NCBI RefSeq assembly: GCF_020215645.1 | Contig: NZ_CP084058.1 | Coordinates: 2,542,001-2,606,000, forward strand | Source of the DNA: Nonomuraea gerenzanensis | GTDB taxonomy: Bacteria; Actinomycetota; Actinomycetes; Streptosporangiales; Streptosporangiaceae | Reading direction: 5' to 3' | DNA: 64,000 nt | Shown: positions 1 to 8,220 of the stretch, one piece after another | How positions within the stretch are numbered: the first letter of the stretch is position 1 | How the letters are laid out: every line of letters begins with the position of its first letter | Made by a program: the position numbers and the translations under genes | Notes under the pieces: generated by a model | Databases searched by the model: none | What the model was told of the DNA's origin: nothing | What the model saw: the letters and a program-made list of their open reading frames with translations, nothing else

Positions 1-687
1 TTCCTCAAGATGTCCGCTGTGCGCGCCATGCCAGTACACCTGGCCACATGACGCACAACGGCCGTAGGCGTCGTAGCTCCGCCGAGTGCCCGCCTCCAGC
101 AGCGCCTCCACCTCGTCCTTGCCGACCGGCACCAGCACCCCGTTGCAGGCGGTGCACCGCGTCCACGGCCGCAACGGCGGGGCGAAACGTTCGAGCAGGT
201 CGCGGAGCTGGTCGGCCGGGGCCGAGCCGCGCACGTACGCCCCGAGCCACAGCGCACGCCGCCGCAACAGCCCGCGATCCTGGGTGAGCAGCACCCGCCG
301 CTCCGCGTTGGCCTGCACCACCAGCGCCGGGTCGTCCATGTCGTTGTGGTAGGCGGTGTCGATGCCGAGCAGGCGCAGCCGCCGGGCCAGCGTGCCGAGG
401 TGCACGTCCAGGAGGAAGCGGGGCTCCTCGGGGAGCTGCTGCGGGCGGGGGATCGGTTGGACGTCCACCACGTCGCCCGGCACCAGGAGGTGCGAAGGCG
501 GCACGCCCCGGCCGTCGAGCAGCATGGGGCCCACCTCCGTCAGCGGGACGCCGACGGATTCGACGTGGTGGCCGAGCGTCGAGGTGTGGTCGGGGGTCAC
601 CTCCTGCCACTCGTGGCGGCGGCTCGCGGGCAGGAACATCCTCAGCTCTGGGGAGATGCGCAGGCGTGCGGTCGTCACATCGTCCAT
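1..687 (-). CDS. Mut7-C RNase-domain protein with ubiquitin-like N-terminus (C-terminus cut by window edge)
   Basis: Reading leftwards from ATG at 687, the frame stays open to base 1, so 229 codons are visible and the stop lies outside. Residues 1 to about 85 resemble the Ub-Mut7C fold. A Mut7-C PIN-like nuclease domain follows (FLLDVHLGTLARRLRLLG, HNDMDDPALV, LLTQDRGLLRRR). Near the end is a zinc ribbon with paired cysteines (RCTACNG and RCASCGQVYWHG). The family is predicted to act on RNA, but no substrate can be read from the sequence. The gene diverges from the TAXI lipoprotein gene across only 26 bases, so the two promoters must overlap. Confidence 0.85.
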   Translation of the reverse strand, partial: MDDVTTARLRISPELRMFLPASRRHEWQEVTPDHTSTLGHHVESVGVPLTEVGPMLLDGRGVPPSHLLVPGDVVDVQPIPRPQQLPEEPRFLLDVHLGTLARRLRLLGIDTAYHNDMDDPALVVQANAERRVLLTQDRGLLRRRALWLGAYVRGSAPADQLRDLLERFAPPLRPWTRCTACNGVLVPVGKDEVEALLEAGTRRSYDAYGRCASCGQVYWHGAHSGHLEE

Positions 688-701
688 TCTGTTCCACCGG
701 C

Positions 702-707
702 TAACGT
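702..707 (+). promoter_or_regulatory. -10 hexamer TAACGT for a leaderless start
   Basis: TAACGT ends 6 bases before the ATG at 714. There is no room for a Shine-Dalgarno site, so the transcript probably begins at the start codon. Confidence 0.45.
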
Positions 708-713
708 GAATTC

Positions 714-1625
714 ATGTCGATATCCCGTCGTACCTTGCTGGGGCTCGCTGTGCTCGCGGCGGCGGTCGGGTGCTCGGGGTCTGAGGACGAGGCGTTCGAG
801 CTGCGGCTGGCGACAGGGTTGTACGGCGGGCCGTACCGGCCGCTCGGGGATCGGCTCGCGCAGGAGCTGCGCAGTGGCGGGATGCGGGTGAAGGCGATGG
901 CGACCGCCGCGAGCGTCGAGAACCTCACGATGATGACCGACGGGCGGGCCGACGCGGGGTTCGCACTGGCCGACAGCGCCGACGACGCGGTGCGCGTGCG
1001 GCACCAGCCCGTCGCCGCGCTGGCCAGGATGTACATGAACTACGCACATCTGGTCGTGTCGCGGGATTCGGCGATCAGTACGGTGCAGCAGCTCGCGGGC
1101 AAGGTCGTGTCCATCGGCGTGGAAGGGTCGGGGACTGCGGTGACCGCCGTGCGGGTGCTGGCCGCGGCCGGGCTGGCCGATCCGCCGGAGATGGTCAAGC
1201 TTGATCTGGACGCCTCCATCGAGGCGCTGGTCGGTGGGCGGGTCGAGGCGTTCTTCTGGTCGGGTGGGGTGCCGACGCCCGCGCTGACCACGCGCGACGA
1301 TGTGCGGCTGGTGTCGTTGGAGTCGCTGGTGCCGGTGTTGCGGCGGGAGTTCGGGCCTGTGTACGAGGAGGCGTCCGTGCCCGCGGGGACCTATGGGGGC
1401 ACCAGGTCGATCCGGACCGTGGGGACGCCGAGTTATCTGATGTGCCGTAGCTCGCTGTCCGATGATCTGGCGTTCACGATCACCGAGACGTTGTTCAGCG
1501 CTCGCGACCGCCTCCAGGCCCCTTCTGCGCCCGGCGGGCGGCTGGACGAGAGGTACGCGATTGGCACCGGTGTGGTGCCGTTGCATCCCGGTGCCGCCCG
1601 CTACTACCGGTCCGTGTACGGCTGA
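714..1625 (+). CDS. TAXI-family TRAP transporter solute-binding lipoprotein
   Basis: This 303-residue protein starts with a twin-arginine-like, hydrophobic leader and a lipobox ending at Cys20 (LAAAVGC), so it should be a lipid-anchored extracellular binding protein. The body is typical of the TAXI family: a GLYGGPYRPLGDRLA glycine-rich segment and a hinge region near ADAGFALADSADD. TAXI proteins deliver small carboxylates such as glutamate or 2-oxoglutarate to TRAP permeases. No TRAP membrane subunit lies beside it, so its partner must be elsewhere or it acts alone as a sensor. Confidence 0.85.
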   Translation: MSISRRTLLGLAVLAAAVGCSGSEDEAFELRLATGLYGGPYRPLGDRLAQELRSGGMRVKAMATAASVENLTMMTDGRADAGFALADSADDAVRVRHQPVAALARMYMNYAHLVVSRDSAISTVQQLAGKVVSIGVEGSGTAVTAVRVLAAAGLADPPEMVKLDLDASIEALVGGRVEAFFWSGGVPTPALTTRDDVRLVSLESLVPVLRREFGPVYEEASVPAGTYGGTRSIRTVGTPSYLMCRSSLSDDLAFTITETLFSARDRLQAPSAPGGRLDERYAIGTGVVPLHPGAARYYRSVYG

Positions 1626-1646
1626 CCGGCGCAAATCGGAGATCGA

Positions 1647-2001
1647 TCAGTCGGTGGCCTTGGGGTGTCCTGTGCCTGCGTAGGTGACCCAGGCGGTGCG
1701 GTTGGCGTCGTCAATGAGGTACCAGATGCGGCCGCCGCCGGTGACCTCGTACTGCCAGCGGTCCAGCGTCTGCCCTTTCCAAGGCGTGGAGCCGAGCTTG
1801 CCCTTGAGACGGTGATGCCGCGCGGGGTCATCGGTGGCGCGCGGCGCCGAACGGATCTTGTCGAAGGCGCGGCGGAGATTGCCTGTTGCGTGCTGGGAGA
1901 GGTGGTCCCAGCCGTTGGCCGCCTCGGTGCTGGCGAATCGGATGTCGAACTCGTCGCCGACCGGGGGGCGGGGCCGCTCGGTCGCCGCGCTTTGGGCTCA
2001 T
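1647..2001 (-). pseudogene. RelE/ParE-like toxin with a one-base frameshift
   Basis: ATG at 2001 overlaps the antitoxin stop (ATGA), the usual coupling in such pairs. Translation starts MSPKRGDRAAPPP, but the family-like frame (GDEFDIRFAS, RHHRLKGKLGS, RWQYEVTGGGRIWYL, GHPKATD) is one base out of register. The shift falls in a run of six C on the coding strand at 1963-1968. Dropping one C gives a clean 117-residue RelE/ParE-fold toxin ending at the TGA at 1647. As written, the ATG frame stops early and the toxin frame has no start codon. This could be genuine inactivation, a homopolymer sequencing error or a +1 frameshift signal. The sequence alone cannot decide. Confidence 0.75.
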
Positions 2002-2477
2002 TCGGCCGTCTCGCCTTCGGGCACGGGGACAGGGCCGAGGTCACCCTCGGGCTCGCGGGTGAGCATGGCGTGCAGGGCGGGATCGGCGTAGATCTCGGCA
2101 CTGTGCCGCCACTGGGTCAGGAGCAGTGCGATGGGAGCCAAGTTCTCCAGCGCGGCAGCTCCGCGAGCCGTGTCCACCAACTCGCCGAGCATCGCTTCGA
2201 CGTCGTCCTCGGGAAGGAAGATTGACCAGGGCAAAGCATCGGGCAGGGCCTGGCGCAATGCGGCGATGTTCTCAGTGCGGACCAGTCCGGCGAGCAGGCG
2301 GGCGGTGAAGTCGACCACGGTGGAGTCCTGCTCCAACTGCTCGGCGCGGATGAGCGCCAGGTCGCCCGCGTCCCGTCGGCGCAGGCGCAGGGCGCGGACC
2401 GAGTCAAGACGCCGGGCGGTGGCCGCTGGGTGGTGGAGCAGCTCACTGAAAGGCACGTCCTCATAGGGCATCGTCAT
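1998..2477 (-). CDS. Phd-like antitoxin partner of the RelE/ParE-like toxin
   Basis: This is a 159-residue protein. Residues 1-50 (FSELLHHPAATARRL, ALRLRRRDAGDLALIRAEQ) look like the beta-rich DNA-binding half of Phd/YefM antitoxins as found in actinobacteria. The rest is helical and acidic at the C-terminus, which fits toxin binding. ATG at 2477 is chosen over upstream codons because a -10 hexamer sits 7 bases before it. The stop overlaps the toxin ATG. If the toxin is dead, this gene may persist only as an autoregulator. The family name is inferred from pattern, not from a database search. Confidence 0.65.
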   Translation of the reverse strand: MTMPYEDVPFSELLHHPAATARRLDSVRALRLRRRDAGDLALIRAEQLEQDSTVVDFTARLLAGLVRTENIAALRQALPDALPWSIFLPEDDVEAMLGELVDTARGAAALENLAPIALLLTQWRHSAEIYADPALHAMLTREPEGDLGPVPVPEGETAE

Positions 2478-2484
2478 GACTTCC

Positions 2485-2490
2485 ACACTA
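2485..2490 (-). promoter_or_regulatory. -10 hexamer TAGTGT before the antitoxin
   Basis: Read on the minus strand, the hexamer ends 7 bases before ATG 2477. This suggests a leaderless mRNA for the toxin-antitoxin operon. Confidence 0.4.
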
Positions 2491-2555
2491 GCTCGGATGT
2501 CCTGATCTGGATAGCGGATTACGGTCGTGGCGCCTCTCGGCACGGCTCGTGCTTT

Positions 2556-3884
2556 CTACGGGTGACTCAGGAGCTGGAGCTCCACCACCAGGCCGTGCGG
2601 CTCGGCGGGCAGCAGGCGGAGGGTGGCGCCGCATGCCCTGGCCAGCTCGGCCGCGATGGCCAGCCCCAGGCCGCTGCCCGGGACGTTCGCGTGCGACCCC
2701 GACCGCCAGAAGCGGCCCAGCGCCTCCGAGCGTTCCTCCTCGCTGAGTCCAGGCCCGTCGTCGGCCACCCGCAGCACGCCGTCCTCCAGACACACGGTGA
2801 CCGTGCCGCCGCGCGGGACGAACTTCTGGGCGTTGTCGAGGGCGATGTCCGCGATCCTGGCCGCCGCCTCGGGAACGACCGACATTTCGGAGATGTCGGC
2901 AACAAGGCGCACGCCGGCCGCCGCGTACACCTCGCGCCAGACGCCCAGGCGTGGCGCCAGCGAGACGTCCTTGCCTTCGACCCCCGCGCCCGCCTCCACC
3001 TTCGCCAGCGCCAGCAGATCCTCCACCAGCAGTGCCAGGCGGTCCAGCTCCGCCATCGCCTCCTCGAACTCGACGGTGCCCTCCCCGCGCAGATGCGGCT
3101 CCAGGTTCTCCAGCCGCAGCCCGAGCACCGTCAGCGGCGTACGCAGCTCGTGCGAGGCGTCCGCCACGAAGGCCCGCTGCCGCTCCATCGCCCCCGCCAC
3201 CGCGTCCGCCATCGCGTTGAACCGCTCCTCCAGCCGCCGCAGCTCCGTCGGGCCGACGCCGGGATGCGCCCGAGCGTCCAGCCGCCCCTGCGCGATGGCC
3301 TGCGTGGTGCGGTCCAGCTCCGTGACGGGACGCAGGATCCAGCGGGCCAGCCGCCTGGCCGCCAGCACCGAGTACGCCAGCGCGACCAGCGCGCCCAGCG
3401 CCAGCGCGCCCCAGACCAGCGACACGTCCAGCCGGGCCCGGTCGGTGGGGGCCTGCAGCAGCACCACGCCGGTGATCTGCGCGTCGCGGCCCGCGGGCTC
3501 CGCCAGCAGGACCGAGGCAGGGCCGAACGGGCTGATCGTGGGCAGGTCCTCCGTCGTGCGTCCGGACAGGGCCAGGCGCAGCGCCTCGCGGTCGTCGGAC
3601 TCGAAGCTGCCGGCGGACAGACGGAGTGAGCCGTCGCGGTCGCGGACGCGGATGGCGGCGCCGTACAGCTCGGCGTAGCGGTTGATCTCGGCGATCAGGC
3701 CCGTGTGGTCGTCGTCGCGGGCCGCCTGGTCGGCCAGCTCCGCGAAGCGGGTGGCGTCGGCGCGGCGGTCGAGGAGCAGCCGGTTCGTACGGTGGGAGGC
3801 GTAGGCCAGGCCCAGCGGCACCGCCAGCGCCGCCACCAGGAAGACGATCAGCGTCGTGAACGTGACCACCAGCCGCGAGTTCAC
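2556..3884 (-). CDS. Sensor histidine kinase (HAMP, HisKA, HATPase_c)
   Basis: GTG at 3884 overlaps the stop of the response regulator (GTGA) and gives 442 residues. A first membrane helix lies at about 6-29 and an outer sensor domain at 30-152. A second helix at 155-177 is followed by HAMP at about 178-235. The phosphoacceptor is His245 in ASHELRTP. The ATPase half shows an N box (DIALDNAQKF), DGPGLS and GSGLGLAIA. All catalytic motifs are intact. The kinase is translationally coupled to its regulator. The signal sensed by the outer domain is unknown. Confidence 0.93.
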   Translation of the reverse strand: MNSRLVVTFTTLIVFLVAALAVPLGLAYASHRTNRLLLDRRADATRFAELADQAARDDDHTGLIAEINRYAELYGAAIRVRDRDGSLRLSAGSFESDDREALRLALSGRTTEDLPTISPFGPASVLLAEPAGRDAQITGVVLLQAPTDRARLDVSLVWGALALGALVALAYSVLAARRLARWILRPVTELDRTTQAIAQGRLDARAHPGVGPTELRRLEERFNAMADAVAGAMERQRAFVADASHELRTPLTVLGLRLENLEPHLRGEGTVEFEEAMAELDRLALLVEDLLALAKVEAGAGVEGKDVSLAPRLGVWREVYAAAGVRLVADISEMSVVPEAAARIADIALDNAQKFVPRGGTVTVCLEDGVLRVADDGPGLSEEERSEALGRFWRSGSHANVPGSGLGLAIAAELARACGATLRLLPAEPHGLVVELQLLSHP

Positions 3885-4546
3885 GCCGTCGAGCCCAGCC
3901 GGTAGCCGGTCCCGCGCAACGTCTCCACCAACCCCGGGCGGCCGGTCTTGGAGCGCAGGTTGGCCACGTGCACGTCCAGCGAGCGCGAGGCCGACAGCAG
4001 CGGGTCGCCCCAGACCTCGTCGAGGATCTCCTCCCGGCCGCGCACCACGCCTGGCTCGCGCGCCAGCATCGCCAGCAGGTCGAACTCCCGCCGCGTCAGC
4101 GTCACCGCCTCCCCGGCCACCGTGACCTGCCGCGACTCCAGGTCGATGCGCACGTCGCCGACGTTCACCACATCGTCGCGCTGCGGGCGCGGACGCGTGC
4201 CGCGCCGCACCACCGCCTCCATCCGCGCCATCAGCTCGACCGTACGGAACGGCTTGACCAGGTAGTCGTCGGCGCCCGAACGCAGGCCGCGCAGCACCTC
4301 CCGCTCCTCGGTACGGGCGGTGACCACGATCAGCGGCACCGCCGAAACCCGGCGCAGGCGGCGCAGCGCCTCCAGGCCGTCCATGTCGGGCAGACCCAGG
4401 TCGAGCAGGACGAAGTCGACGCCCCCCGCCAGGCGGAGGGCGTCCACGGCCAGCCCTGTCCGGATGACCTGATGGCCGTGCCGGTCCAGGGCCGTGATGA
4501 GGGCGGCGGCGAGCCGATCGTCGTCCTCGACCAGCAGAACTCGCAT
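3881..4546 (-). CDS. OmpR/PhoB-family response regulator
   Basis: This is a 221-residue regulator. The receiver domain has acidic residues DD at 8-9, the phosphorylation site Asp49 (VLLDLGLPDMDG) and the conserved Lys in LVKPF. The C-terminal winged helix (about 125-221) has the usual LTRREFDLLAML and VDVHVANLRSK-type signatures, ending GTGYRLG. It is first in a two-gene operon with the kinase. It lies downstream of the MHS transporter on the same strand with a 9-base gap, so the transporter gene may be co-transcribed or a target. Confidence 0.93.
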   Translation of the reverse strand: MRVLLVEDDDRLAAALITALDRHGHQVIRTGLAVDALRLAGGVDFVLLDLGLPDMDGLEALRRLRRVSAVPLIVVTARTEEREVLRGLRSGADDYLVKPFRTVELMARMEAVVRRGTRPRPQRDDVVNVGDVRIDLESRQVTVAGEAVTLTRREFDLLAMLAREPGVVRGREEILDEVWGDPLLSASRSLDVHVANLRSKTGRPGLVETLRGTGYRLGSTA

Positions 4547-4552
4547 ATCGCC

Positions 4553-4558
4553 AGGTTA
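4553..4558 (-). promoter_or_regulatory. -10 hexamer TAACCT before the response regulator
   Basis: The hexamer ends 6 bases before ATG 4546. It would give the two-component operon its own leaderless transcript despite the closeness of the MHS gene. Confidence 0.4.
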
Positions 4559-5866
4559 GACGCGCGTGGGGACCGCTTCCTGCGTGGCCTGCTCGGTACG
4601 CGACAGCGCGACGTCCCTGGTCTCCCGCATGGTCAGGTAGACGACGAGGGACACGGCGGCGCAGCCGGAGACGTACCAGAAGAAACCTGACTCGATGCCG
4701 CTGTCCTTGAACCACAGCGCCACGTACTCGGCGGTGCCGCCGAACAGGGCGTTCGCGATGGCGTAGGGGAGGGCCACGCCGAGGGCGCGCACGTTCGTCG
4801 GGAACAGCTCGGCCTTCACCACCGCGTTGATCGAGGTGTAGCCGGTGACGATGATCAGGCCGATCAGCGACAGCACCAGCGCGCCGCCGAAGCCCTGGAC
4901 CCCGCCGAGCGCCGTCATCAGCGGCACCGTGCCGAGCATCGACCCGATCCCGAACGTGATCAGCAGCGGCCGGCGCCCGATCCGGTCCGACAGGCCGCCC
5001 GCGAGCGGCTGCAGGCACATGAAGATGAACAGCGCGCAGAAGCTCACCAGCGTGGCCGTCTCCTTGGGCAGGCCCGCGCTGTTCGACAGGTACTTGGTGA
5101 GGTAGGTGGTGTAGGTGTAGTACGCGACGGTGCCGCCCATCGTCAGTGCGATGACCAGCAGGGCTTCCTTCTTGTGGGCGAGCAGCGCCTTGATCGTGCC
5201 GCGGCCCTGCTCGCTCTCGCGCTCCTCCTCGTCGTACGCCTCCGTCTCCAGGAGGTTGCGGCGCAGGTAGAACACCACTGCCGCGGCGGCCGCGCCGACG
5301 ATGAAGGGGATGCGCCAGCCGTAGGAGTGCAGGGCCTCGGCGGACATCGTGTTCTGCAGGATGATCTGCAGGCCGAGGCCGACGAGCTGGCCGGCGGTCA
5401 TGGAGACGTACTGGAAGCTGGAGGCGAAGCCACGGCGGCCGCGCGGGGTGGCCTCCGTGAGGTACGTGGCACTCGCCGCGTACTCGCCGCCCACCGAGAT
5501 GCCCTGCAGCAGCCGCGCCACCACCAGCACCAGGGCGCCGAAGTAGCCGACCGCCTCGTACGTCGGGGCGATGGCGATCAGCAGGGCGCTGGCCGACATG
5601 AGGGTGACGGTGAGCGTGAGCGCCGCCTTGCGGCCCTTCCTGTCGGCGTAGCGGCCGAGCAGCCAGCCGCCGAGCGGGCGCATGAAGAAGCCGACGGCGA
5701 AGATGGCCGCGGTGTTGAGCAGCTTGGCCGTGTCGTTGCCCTCAGGGAAGAAGGAAGCGGCGAAATAGATGGCGAAACTGCTGTACACGAACCAGTCGTA
5801 CCACTCGACCATATTGCCGATGGACCCGCCGATGACGGCCTTCCACGGCACGCGTGCCTTGCTCAC
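4556..5866 (-). CDS. MHS-family MFS metabolite:H+ symporter
   Basis: The 436-residue membrane protein has twelve predicted helices. It shows the MHS subfamily signatures: GNMVEWYDWFVYSSF in helix 1, RPLGGWLLGRYADRKGRK in the 2-3 loop and GGEYAASATYLTEATP in helix 5. Relatives (KgtP, ShiA, ProP) import dicarboxylates, shikimate or betaines with protons. The substrate here cannot be assigned. The GTG start at 5866 is supported by an AGGAGG ribosome site 7 bases upstream. The upstream 166 bases carry its promoter region. The two-component genes lie just downstream. Confidence 0.92.
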   Translation of the reverse strand: MSKARVPWKAVIGGSIGNMVEWYDWFVYSSFAIYFAASFFPEGNDTAKLLNTAAIFAVGFFMRPLGGWLLGRYADRKGRKAALTLTVTLMSASALLIAIAPTYEAVGYFGALVLVVARLLQGISVGGEYAASATYLTEATPRGRRGFASSFQYVSMTAGQLVGLGLQIILQNTMSAEALHSYGWRIPFIVGAAAAAVVFYLRRNLLETEAYDEEERESEQGRGTIKALLAHKKEALLVIALTMGGTVAYYTYTTYLTKYLSNSAGLPKETATLVSFCALFIFMCLQPLAGGLSDRIGRRPLLITFGIGSMLGTVPLMTALGGVQGFGGALVLSLIGLIIVTGYTSINAVVKAELFPTNVRALGVALPYAIANALFGGTAEYVALWFKDSGIESGFFWYVSGCAAVSLVVYLTMRETRDVALSRTEQATQEAVPTRV

Positions 5867-6032
5867 GAAGAACCTCCTGGGGGGCTGTAGACGCTGGTCA
5901 GAGCCTCATGCCAGAAGGTTGCCCGGACAAGGGAGCGGGGCTGATATCTAACGTCCGCTTAACATGACTTCTTACGCGGCATTAACGCCGTCGCAACACC
6001 GGGGTGGCAGCTCGGTCTTGCGACGTGGCGGC

Positions 6033-8186
6033 TCAGCGTAGGGGTGGGTTGGCGTTCTTCGCGCGTTCCAGGGCCAGGTCGGCCCACCATTCGCCGCTCG
6101 GGGGCGACACGACGCCGCGTTCCGGGTCCTGCTCACCGTCGGTGCCGCGCCTGCACCTGCCGCTGGAGGTGCCGGCTCGGGCTATCCACAAGTACGCGTC
6201 CACCAGCTCCTCGCCCGTCTCCGTGGTGGGCCGGTCGCCGACTCCTCTGCCCGGGGGGTTGCACCACGTCTGCGGGTCCTCGTAGTGCTTCTGCGGGGAC
6301 CAGGAGCCCTGGCCGTTCCTGCTGGTGTCCACGACGAAGTGCGGCATGGTCGCGGGGTCCACGGTGGTGTCCTTCGGGCAGGTGGTGCCGCCTGTCTTGA
6401 GGCGTACCGCGATGCAGGCCGACAGGGACTTGCCGTATTCGACGCTCTTGGTGGTGTGCTGGTAGGCCGCCGTGTTGATGAAGAAGCCGTCCGCCTTGTC
6501 GATTCCGGCGCCTATCAGGCGTTCCGCCATGATGTCGGCGCCTGGCCAGTGGTCCTGGCTGCCGTCCAGGTAGACGGCCGTTCGGGGGTTCGCTTTGAGG
6601 GTCTGTACGGCCTGGCGGAGGTCCTGGTAGCGCTGAGCGGGGGTGCCCGGCGCGGTGGGGCACTGGGGGGTGCCGGGGATCTTGACCAGGCTGCCTGGTT
6701 CGAGGATGACCACTGCTTGGGCGGGGCCTATCTGGTGGGCGATGCCGGTCAGCCACTCGTGGTAGGTCCGCATGGCTGCGGTGGTGGTGGGGCGGCATTC
6801 GGTGTCGGGCATGTCGTTGATCAGGAAGACCGGGACGGCGTTCGCCTGCTGGGCTGCTGTGATCGTGGCTTCGACTTTTGGTCTGGCTTCGGGCTGGGCC
6901 AGACGGATGGCGTGGGGAGTCTGGGCCAGTTTGCGCATCAGGGCGGCGTCTTGGGGGCGGGTGTCCTTCCATAGCTCGGCTTGGCGGGCGGCTGCTGGTT
7001 CTTCGGGGGCGTAGAAGGTGATTGTGGCTGTGGATCGCAGGGGGTTCTGGGGGGCTTGCTGGGGGGTGGTGGCGGGTGTTGGGGGTGCGGTTGTGATGGT
7101 TTGGGGGGTTCCGTTGCCGCGGATGGCCAGGGCTGTCGAGATGCCGGCTGCTGCCAGTGCGAGGGCGGCTGTGGCGGTCAGGAGCCTGCGGTGGTTGATC
7201 GGCGTTCGCGTTGCGCCGGGCTCCGCCGTACTACGTCTCGCCGCACCGGCGCCGGGTGGGGTGCTGGGGGTGGGCGTGTCCGCATCGCCCGTGGCTGCGC
7301 TCGCCGCGCTCGCGCCTGCGATGCCGGCGCCTGTGCCGTCTGCGGCCCCGCCTGCGCCGCCTGGGCCGGGAAGGCCCGTGCCGCCCGGGTTGCCCGTGCT
7401 CAGGTGGTCCAGGAGGGCGTCGGCCGTCGGGCGGTCCGATGGGTTCTTGGAGAGGGCGGCCACGACCAGGTCGCGTAGCGGGCCCCTGAGGCCGTTCAAC
7501 GAGGGTGGGTCGTTGACGATGCGGAGCAGGAGCGTCGGGACGGAACCGGAGCCGAAGGGCGGGGCGCCGCCCGCGGCGAAGGCCACGGTGCACCCCCAGG
7601 AGAAGATGTCGGAGGCCGGTCCGACGGGATCGCCCGAGACCTGCTCGGGCGACATGTAAGCAGGCGTCCCCAGCACGGTGCTGCTCGCCTCGGAGTCGGC
7701 CAGCCAGGCGATGCCGAAGTCGATGACCTTGGGCCCCACCTGGGACAACAGCACGTTGGACGGTTTCAAGTCGCGGTGCACGACCCCCGCCCCGTGGATG
7801 GCCCGCAACGCCATCGCCACCGAGGCGGCCAGGCCGTCGAGGGCGGAGCCCTGCAGGGGGCCGTAGGTGGCGACGGCCTCCTTGAGGCTGGGGCCCTCGA
7901 CGTACTCCGTGACCAGGTACGCGAGCCGCCCCTCAAGGGAGGCGTCGAGCACGGGCGCGGTGCAGAAGCGGGCGACGCGCTGCGCGGCGGCCACCTCGCG
8001 GGCGAAGCGGCGCCGGAAGTCGGGGTGCGCGTCCATCCTGGCGTGCAGGAGCTTGACGGCCACGCGCGTGCCGGAGGGGTCGCGGGCGAGGTAGACGACG
8101 CCCATGCCGCCCTCGCCCAGCCGGCCGAGCAGGGTGTATGGCCCCACCTGCCCCGGATCGCCGTCTCTCAGCACCTCCAAGGTCAT
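6033..8186 (-). CDS. Receptor Ser/Thr protein kinase with extracellular GH6-like pseudoenzyme domain
   Basis: The protein has 717 residues. Residues 15-265 form an intact PknB-type kinase: glycine loop GEGGMG, Lys45, HRDLKPSN at 137-144, DFG at 156-158 and GTPAYMSPEQ. A Gly/Ala/Pro-rich linker leads to one membrane helix at about 335-355, then an outer domain at 385-717. That domain matches glycoside hydrolase family 6: NDMPDTEC at 458, ILEPGSL at 494, YLDGSQDHW at 539, VVDTSRNGQG at 618, WCNPPGRGVG at 641, VDAYLWIARAG at 662. The family's catalytic acid, the Asp of EPDS, is Gly498. The RDC-type Asp is Glu463. The base region (GECDG in Trichoderma Cel6A) reads GTSSG. Only Asp541 remains. It should bind glucan without cutting it and signal to the kinase; the ligand is inferred. 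Confidence 0.9.
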   Translation of the reverse strand: MTLEVLRDGDPGQVGPYTLLGRLGEGGMGVVYLARDPSGTRVAVKLLHARMDAHPDFRRRFAREVAAAQRVARFCTAPVLDASLEGRLAYLVTEYVEGPSLKEAVATYGPLQGSALDGLAASVAMALRAIHGAGVVHRDLKPSNVLLSQVGPKVIDFGIAWLADSEASSTVLGTPAYMSPEQVSGDPVGPASDIFSWGCTVAFAAGGAPPFGSGSVPTLLLRIVNDPPSLNGLRGPLRDLVVAALSKNPSDRPTADALLDHLSTGNPGGTGLPGPGGAGGAADGTGAGIAGASAASAATGDADTPTPSTPPGAGAARRSTAEPGATRTPINHRRLLTATAALALAAAGISTALAIRGNGTPQTITTAPPTPATTPQQAPQNPLRSTATITFYAPEEPAAARQAELWKDTRPQDAALMRKLAQTPHAIRLAQPEARPKVEATITAAQQANAVPVFLINDMPDTECRPTTTAAMRTYHEWLTGIAHQIGPAQAVVILEPGSLVKIPGTPQCPTAPGTPAQRYQDLRQAVQTLKANPRTAVYLDGSQDHWPGADIMAERLIGAGIDKADGFFINTAAYQHTTKSVEYGKSLSACIAVRLKTGGTTCPKDTTVDPATMPHFVVDTSRNGQGSWSPQKHYEDPQTWCNPPGRGVGDRPTTETGEELVDAYLWIARAGTSSGRCRRGTDGEQDPERGVVSPPSGEWWADLALERAKNANPPLR

Positions 8187-8194
8187 AGAGGCCC

Positions 8195-8200
8195 AGGTTA
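8195..8200 (-). promoter_or_regulatory. -10 hexamer TAACCT before the receptor kinase
   Basis: The hexamer ends 8 bases before ATG 8186. The intergenic gap to the GNAT gene is only 34 bases, so this promoter overlaps the end of that gap. Confidence 0.35.
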
Positions 8201-8220
8201 GCCCGGATGATCCATAACGA

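Noticed and set aside
2556..5018. An 820-codon minus-strand open frame apparently fusing the kinase with upstream sequence
   Set aside because: Only the part from 3884 down has family features. The rest lies antisense-frame to the regulator and transporter and has GC-biased, motif-free composition.
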